DNA from: Delphinapterus leucas
Lineage: Eukaryota > Chordata > Mammalia > Artiodactyla > Monodontidae
Assembly (NCBI RefSeq): GCF_002288925.2
Contig: NW_022098026.1
Location: 26,710,302-26,774,301 of the forward strand
Direction of reading: 5' to 3'
DNA: 64,000 nt
In this document: positions 59,043-64,000 of the stretch, one piece after another
Position numbering within the stretch: the stretch's first letter is position 1
Layout of the letters: each line of letters starts with the position of its first letter
The notes under the pieces: generated by a model
What the model saw: the letters and a program-made list of their open reading frames with translations, nothing else
Database searches by the model: none
What the model was told of the DNA's origin: nothing
Translations under genes and position numbers: made by a program

Positions 59043-60521
59043 AACAAGAGGAGGGAGATCAAGAGTAGAAGGACATGGAACTAACCTCCCCGCACACACA
59101 CATCAAAAATACATCTAAATGTGGAACAATTCTCACAGAAAACCGACTGAAAACTAGCAGAAGATCTCTTATACAACCAGAGCTGCAAGTAAGATCCCCT
59201 TGTAACCAGGTAGGACAAAAAAGAAAAATAAGGCATCAGGAAGGGACCAGCACCCCTGGGAGGGAGTTATGAAAGAAGAGAGGTTCGCTCACCCTGGGAA
59301 CCCCCGTTGCCAGCTGGGAGGTCCGCCGGGACAGATAGGGAGCTGAAAGGGCCTGGTCTCTGCTCATGAGGAGTGTGTGTGTGCTGGCTTGCTAACAATC
59401 AGGGCAGAGAGAGACCAGCGCTTGTCGGCTGCCACGTCGTCACACTTCTCAACCCAAAATGCAGTCAAGGCGGGCCTGCTAATAGGCACAACAGCTAGGC
59501 ACTGAAACTCGGCCTTCAGGAGAGGGACCCTGGGAGAGGACTCAATCTAGCTGTGCAGAGATAACCAGAAGTGCCTGGAGTGTGGTCTGGGGCACCACTG
59601 TTACTGCATGCCACAGGGGCACAGTCCACCATAGGAGCCCCAATTACAGCATGCGCAGGGCAGGGCATGGGTCTACCATAAAAGCCCCACTGTCAGCGTG
59701 CTCACGGAGGGATGCAGCACCAGTGGTGGTGGACTTTGTGAGTCCACACATGTCAGGAGTGGGGCTGACATCAGAGCCAATTATCAGGGCTCCCATAGCG
59801 GGGGCAGGTCCAAGAACAGGTCCAGCAACAATGGACCATGTTGCTGTGCACACCAGGTGGCATAGCCATCACAGAATCACAAATCCCCTGCGACAGCCCC
59901 TGAGGAGGAGTTTGCAGTGGTTCCTTTCCCAGCAGGAACACTCCAGTCCTGCCTACTTCACACCACAGCTTGTAGTCATATCTGGGGCAGACAAGCCCTG
60001 GGAGAGCCCTATCATAGAGGCACCCCAGGTGCCAAGTGGCAGCACAACCACCTTGATTCCTGCAGCCACAATGCCCCGGCCCCCAGTGCCTGCCTGACAC
60101 TAGGTCTCGGACAAACACTATGGAGAAAGGGACATAACCTTGGGCTGCTTCTGGGCAAAACCGGGGATGCCTGCACAAGGTTCTCTGTGACCACACGGGC
60201 CTCACTTGCTTCAGCACTCACCTCCTTGGGGACAGAGCACACACTTAAGGGCAATGCAGCCTTACTAAACCCAACCCTCAGGGCTTCTACTTCAACAACT
60301 GGGGAGCAGACCCCACCCCTGACAGGGCTGTGACAGCCACAGGGGAAAGAGGAGATCCCACCCAACTTCCAGTGCAGACTCAGGTTACCACAACACCAAT
60401 CACACCCCCCATCAAGGGGATAATTTCCACTCTGAGGAAAGACATGGCTGTCATCCATACCAAAACTACTGGATTCACACAGTCTACACAGGGACACTCA
60501 TACATTAAAAACAGCCCTTCA

Positions 60522-60641
60522 GTGGGACTTCCCTGGCAGTCCAGTGGTTAAGGCTCTGCCCTTCCACTGCAGCGGGAGTGGGTTCAATCCCTGGTTGGGG
60601 ATCCCACATGCCACAGAGTGTGGCCAAAAAAAACCAAAACA
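60522..60641 (+). mobile_element. Short CHR-type SINE in L1
   Basis: A roughly 120-bp form ending in GTGTGGCCAAAAAAAACC. The 15-bp duplication AAAAACAGCCCTTCA is exact at 60507-60521 and 60642-60656. It sits at the boundary between an L1 5' region and the start of ORF1. Confidence 0.88.
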
Positions 60642-61198
60642 AAAAACAGCCCTTCAAGACCACAGTAGATAAGCGTTTCTCCTAAATTCATAGAAACAGA
60701 GAAATTTAAGTAAAATGAAAAAGCAGAGGAGCTACTCCAACTGAAAGAACAACAGAAATCCCCTGAAAGAACAAACAGTAAAACAGACCTCTCTGGTCTG
60801 CTAGACACCAAGTTCAAAGAGGAGGTAATAAAAATGCTAAAGGAATTAAGAAAGGTTATCGACAGAAATGCAGATCACTGTAACAAGGAACTAGAAACTA
60901 TGAAGAGGAACCAATCAAAACTAGACAACTGAATTGCCAAGATAAAAACCAAGCTAAAATCAATGAATAAGACAAAGATACTACAAAAAAAGAAAATCAC
61001 AGGCCAATATCACTGATGAACATAGACGCAAAAATCATTAATACAATACTAGCAAACCGAATCCAACAACACGTTAAAAGGATCATACACCATGATCAAC
61101 TGGGATATGTCCCAGGCATGCAAAGATTCTTCAATATACGCAAATCAATCAGTGTGATCACCACATTAACAAACTGAAGAATTTAAAACCATATGATC

Positions 61199-61530
61199 AG
61201 GACTCCCCTGGTGGTCCAGTGGTTAAGAATCCGCCTCCCAATGCAGGGGACACGGGTTTGATCCCTGGTTGGGGAACTAAGATCCCACATGCTTCAGGGC
61301 AACTAAGCCTGCACACTCTAGAGCCCAAGCGCCACAACCAGAGAGCCCATGTGCTGCAACTACTGAGCCCATGCACTCTAGAGCCCACGTGCCACAACTA
61401 GACAGAAGCCCGCACACCGCAACGAAAGATCCCACATGCCACAATGAAGATCCTGTGTGCCGCAACTAAGACCTGACGCAGCCCCCCAAAATAAATAAAT
61501 AAATAAATAAATAAATATTTTTTTAAAAAA
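61199..61530 (+). mobile_element. Long-form CHR SINE, first of a tandem pair
   Basis: It starts GGACTCCCCTGGTGGTCCAG. Its body has repeated GCCACAACTAGA-like units, and its tail is (AAAT)n at 61487-61527. The AAAACCATATG target is duplicated at about 61186-61196 and 61527-61537. It interrupts L1 reverse transcriptase sequence. Confidence 0.85.
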
Positions 61531-61538
61531 CCATATGG

Positions 61539-61960
61539 GGGACATCCCTGGTGGTCCAGTGGTAAAGAATCCACCTTACGATGCAGGCGACACGGGTTCA
61601 ATCCCTGGGTGGAGAACTAGGATCCCACATGCCTCAGGGCAACTAAGCCTGCGCACCACAACTACTGAGCTTGTGCACCTCAACTAGAGAGCCTGTGCGC
61701 CTCAACTAGAGAGCCTGCGTGCCACAAACTGCAGAGCCACACGCTCTGGAACCTGTGCGCCACAACTAGAGAACAGAAAACTCACACCGAAGCACCTCAG
61801 TGCCGAAGCACCTCAGTGAGAAGAAGCCGAAGCACCTCAGTGAAGAGCCCGTGCGTTGCAACGAAAGATCTCGCATGCTGCAACGAAGATCCCGCGTGCC
61901 GCAACTAAGACCTGATGCAGCCAAAAATGAATTAAAAAAAAAATAAATATTTTTAAAAAT
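61539..61960 (+). mobile_element. Long-form CHR SINE, second of a tandem pair
   Basis: It starts GGGACATCCCTGGTGGTCC directly after the first copy and ends in an A/T-rich tail before ATACGATCATC, which continues the L1 target. It carries extra copies of a GAAGCACCTCAGTG unit at 61784-61845. Confidence 0.82.
61784..61845 (+). repeat. Short tandem repeat inside a SINE
   Basis: GAAGCACCTCAGTG occurs three times in near-tandem with short spacers, a local expansion within the second long-form SINE. Confidence 0.75.
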
Positions 61961-62081
61961 ATACGATCATCTCAAAAGATGCAGAAAAAGCTTTTGACAA
62001 AATTCAACACCAATTTATGATTAAAAACTCTCCAGAAAGTGGTCACAGAGGGAACCTACCTCATCATAATAAAGGCCATAT

Positions 62082-62342
62082 ATGATAAAACCCACAGTTA
62101 ATATCATCCTTAACAGTGAAAAACTGAAAGCATTTCCTCTAAAATCAGGAACAAGACAAGGATATCCACTCTCGCCACTTTTATTCAACATGGTTTTGGA
62201 AGTCCTAGTCACAGCAATCAGAGAAGAAAAAGAAATAAAATTAATCCAAATTGGAAAAGAAGTAAAACTATCACTGTTTCCAAATGACATAATACTATAC
62301 CTAGAAAACCCTAAAGATGCTACCAGAAAACTACTAGAGTAG
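62082..62342 (+). pseudogene. L1 ORF2 reverse transcriptase fragment
   Basis: An 86-codon open piece with the RT palm motif [14 protein letters not shown]. The Asp-Asp catalytic pair is altered to Asn-Asp with a preceding Pro (FPND). It is a remnant. Confidence 0.8.
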
Positions 62343-62435
62343 CTCATCAATGAATTCAGTCAAGTTGCAGGATACAAAATTAATACCCAGAAATCTCTTG
62401 CACTCCTATATACACTAACAACAAAAGATCAGAAA

Positions 62436-62613
62436 GTAGTTGTGGCATGGAGCCTCAGTAGTTGTGGCTTGCGGGCTCTAGCGCACAGGCTCAGTAGTTG
62501 TGGCACACGGGCTTAGTTGCTCCACAGCATGTGGGATCTTCCCAGACCAGGGATCAAACCTGTCCCCTGCATTGGCAGGCAGATTCTTAACCGCTGTGCC
62601 ACCAGGGAAGTCT
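62436..62613 (-). mobile_element. Long-form CHR SINE, antisense
   Basis: It is the reverse complement of a CHR body, ending in CCAGGGAAGTCT, the inverted head. It lies between a reverse-transcriptase fragment of one L1 and a spacer fragment of another. No clear duplication was seen. Confidence 0.75.
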
Positions 62614-62962
62614 GAGGTAGAACTTTTAGAATCTGTTTGAACTTATATGACTGTTAGTCTAAAGCAAGTAGATACAGGTATGGGTTAACATACTTGAAAA
62701 CCAGAGTAAACACAAGTCCAAAACATACAATAGATTCACAAAAACCAAAACAAAAGGAACTCAAGCATAGTACAAAAGTAAACCATCAAACCACAAAAGG
62801 AAAAACAAAAAAGGAGAAAGGAACAAAGAATTACCAAATCAACTGGAAAACAAGGTTTAAAATGGCAGTAAACACAAACTTATCAATAATTACTTTAAAT
62901 TCTCATATCAGACAAAAAAGACTTTAAAGACTATTACAAGAGACGAAGAAGGACACTACATA

Positions 62963-63480
62963 ATGATCAAGGGATCAATCCAAGATGAAGATATAACAAT
63001 TGTAAATATTTATGCACCCAACATTGGAGCACCTCAACAAATAAGGCAAATGCTAACAGCCATAAAAGGGGTAATCGACAGTAACACAATCATAGTAGGG
63101 GACTTTAACACCTCACTTTCACCAATGGACAGATCATCCAAAATGAAAATAAACAAGGAAACACAAGCTTTAAATGATACATTAAAGAAGATGAACTTAA
63201 TTGATATTTATAGGACATTCCATCCAAAACAACAGAATACACTTTCTTCTCAAGTGCTCATGGAATATTCTCCAGGATAGATCATATCTTGGGTCACAAA
63301 GCAAGCCCTGGTAAATTTAAGAATATTCAAATCGTATCAAGTATCTTTTCTGACCACAACGCTATCAGACTAGATATCAATTACAGGAAAAAATCTGTAA
63401 AAAATACAAACACATGGAGGCTAAACAATACACTACTTAATAACCAAGAGATCACTGAAGAAATCAAAAAATACCTAGAG
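62963..63480 (+). pseudogene. L1 ORF2 endonuclease remnant with intact motifs
   Basis: The motifs NIYAPN, VGDFN, RIDHILG and SDHNA are readable. The frame shifts around 63265, and the conserved start region is missing (the sequence jumps from TLNSHI to a later part), so no full ORF2 exists. Confidence 0.75.
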
Positions 63481-63673
63481 GGCTTCCCTGGCGGCGCAGT
63501 GATTGAGAGTCCGCCTGCCGATGCAGGGGACACAGGTTCGTGCCCTGGTCTGGGAAGATCCCACATGCCGCGGAGTGGCTGGTCCCGCTGAGCCTGTGCG
63601 TCTGGAGCCTGTGCTCCACAACGGGAGAGGCTACAGCAGTGAGAGGCCCACGTACCACAAAAAAAAAAAAAAA
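63481..63673 (+). mobile_element. CHR-type SINE inside L1 ORF2, with a small internal deletion
   Basis: The duplication AAAAAATACCTAGAG is at 63466-63480 and 63668-63682. Compared with the other poly-A copies it lacks about 13 bases in the GGGCCCGTGAGCC part of the body. It interrupts L1 coding sequence that resumes unchanged after it. Confidence 0.92.
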
Positions 63674-64000
63674 TACCTAGAGACAAATGACAATGAAAAC
63701 ACGACGACCCAAAACCTATGGGATGCAGCAAAAGAAGTTCTAAGACGGAAGTTTATACCACTCCAATCCTACCTCAAGAAACAAGAAATATCTCAAATAA
63801 ACAAACTAACCTTACACCTAAAGCAATTAGAGAAAGAAGAACAAAAAAACCCCAAAGTTAGCAGAAAGAAAGAAATCATAAAGATCAGATCAGAAATAAA
63901 TGAAAAAGAAATGAAGGAAACAATAGCAAAGATCAATAAAACTAAAAGTTGGTTCTTTGAGAAGATAAACAAAATTGATAAACCATTAGCCAGTCTCATC

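Larger units (their letters stand above)
59043..62435 (+). mobile_element. L1 element, rearranged: 5' region, ORF1 start, reverse transcriptase part
   Basis: The 5' region resembles the one at 35776. ORF1's first part appears near 60713-60985, then the sequence jumps to reverse-transcriptase text (about 60990-62435). The RT motif [14 protein letters not shown] is present, but the catalytic FADD-type box reads FPND (around 62279-62290), so it is inactive. Three SINEs interrupt it. Confidence 0.75.
62614..64000 (+). mobile_element. Second L1 fragment (spacer, endonuclease, central ORF2), runs off the window
   Basis: The inter-ORF spacer is at about 62680-62860, then ORF2 with endonuclease motifs. 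After a frameshift near 63265 the SRIDHILG and SDHN motifs are intact, and VGDFN is also present. The text continues past a SINE (63481-63673) with the post-endonuclease segment (FFEKINKIDKPLA) to the window end. Confidence 0.8.

Noticed and set aside
59582..60097. A 171-codon frame in the L1 5' region
   Set aside because: It lies in L1 5' sequence that does not normally encode protein on this strand, and no L1 ORF is known there.

Overview
This is nuclear DNA from a mammal, most likely a cetacean or a close relative. The evidence is: spliced vertebrate exons with GT-AG introns; ancient MIR, L2-like and MER5-type repeats found across mammals; many L1 fragments; and several young tRNA-Glu-derived SINEs of the CHR type, with poly-A tails and clear target-site duplications. 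CHR SINEs are known from whales, hippos and ruminants. I saw no BovB or Bov-tA, which argues against a ruminant. The species call is an inference.

The only gene I can support is the 3' two thirds of ABLIM3 (actin-binding LIM protein 3), on the plus strand. Seventeen coding exons lie between 5239 and 56650. Together they give 1383 nt, which is 460 codons plus a stop in one uninterrupted frame, and every intron is GT-AG. The segment runs from the middle of LIM domain 4, through the Ser/Tyr-rich anchor region, to the C-terminal villin headpiece. The promoter and LIM domains 1-3 lie upstream of the window. The 3' UTR follows the TAG at 56648-56650 and probably ends after an AATAAA at 58732 or 58783. 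Two very short exons stand out: 30 nt at 25909-25938 and 8 nt at 51155-51162.

Layout. 1-5238: intron with an ERVL-like LTR and MIRs. 5239-32598: ten exons separated by introns rich in old repeats, plus an antisense L1 fragment at 22557-23935. 32599-46384: one 13.8 kb intron that is almost entirely nested transposons. An antisense endogenous retrovirus (32988-45853, two LTRs of about 440 bp) sits inside an older L1 and was itself split by an L1 complex and by SINEs. 46385-56650: the last seven exons, coding for the C-terminal anchor region and headpiece. 56651-about 58800: 3' UTR. About 58800-64000: intergenic DNA, mostly rearranged L1 elements with nested SINEs, running off the window end.

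I found no bacterial-type operons, CRISPR arrays, tRNA or rRNA genes, and no second protein-coding gene. The long open frames outside ABLIM3 lie in repeats or GC-rich L1 5' regions and look like chance. The most informative structures are the reconstructed provirus, the frame-critical 8-nt exon, a tandem array in an L1 5' region, and an exact 62-bp tandem duplication at an L1 junction.
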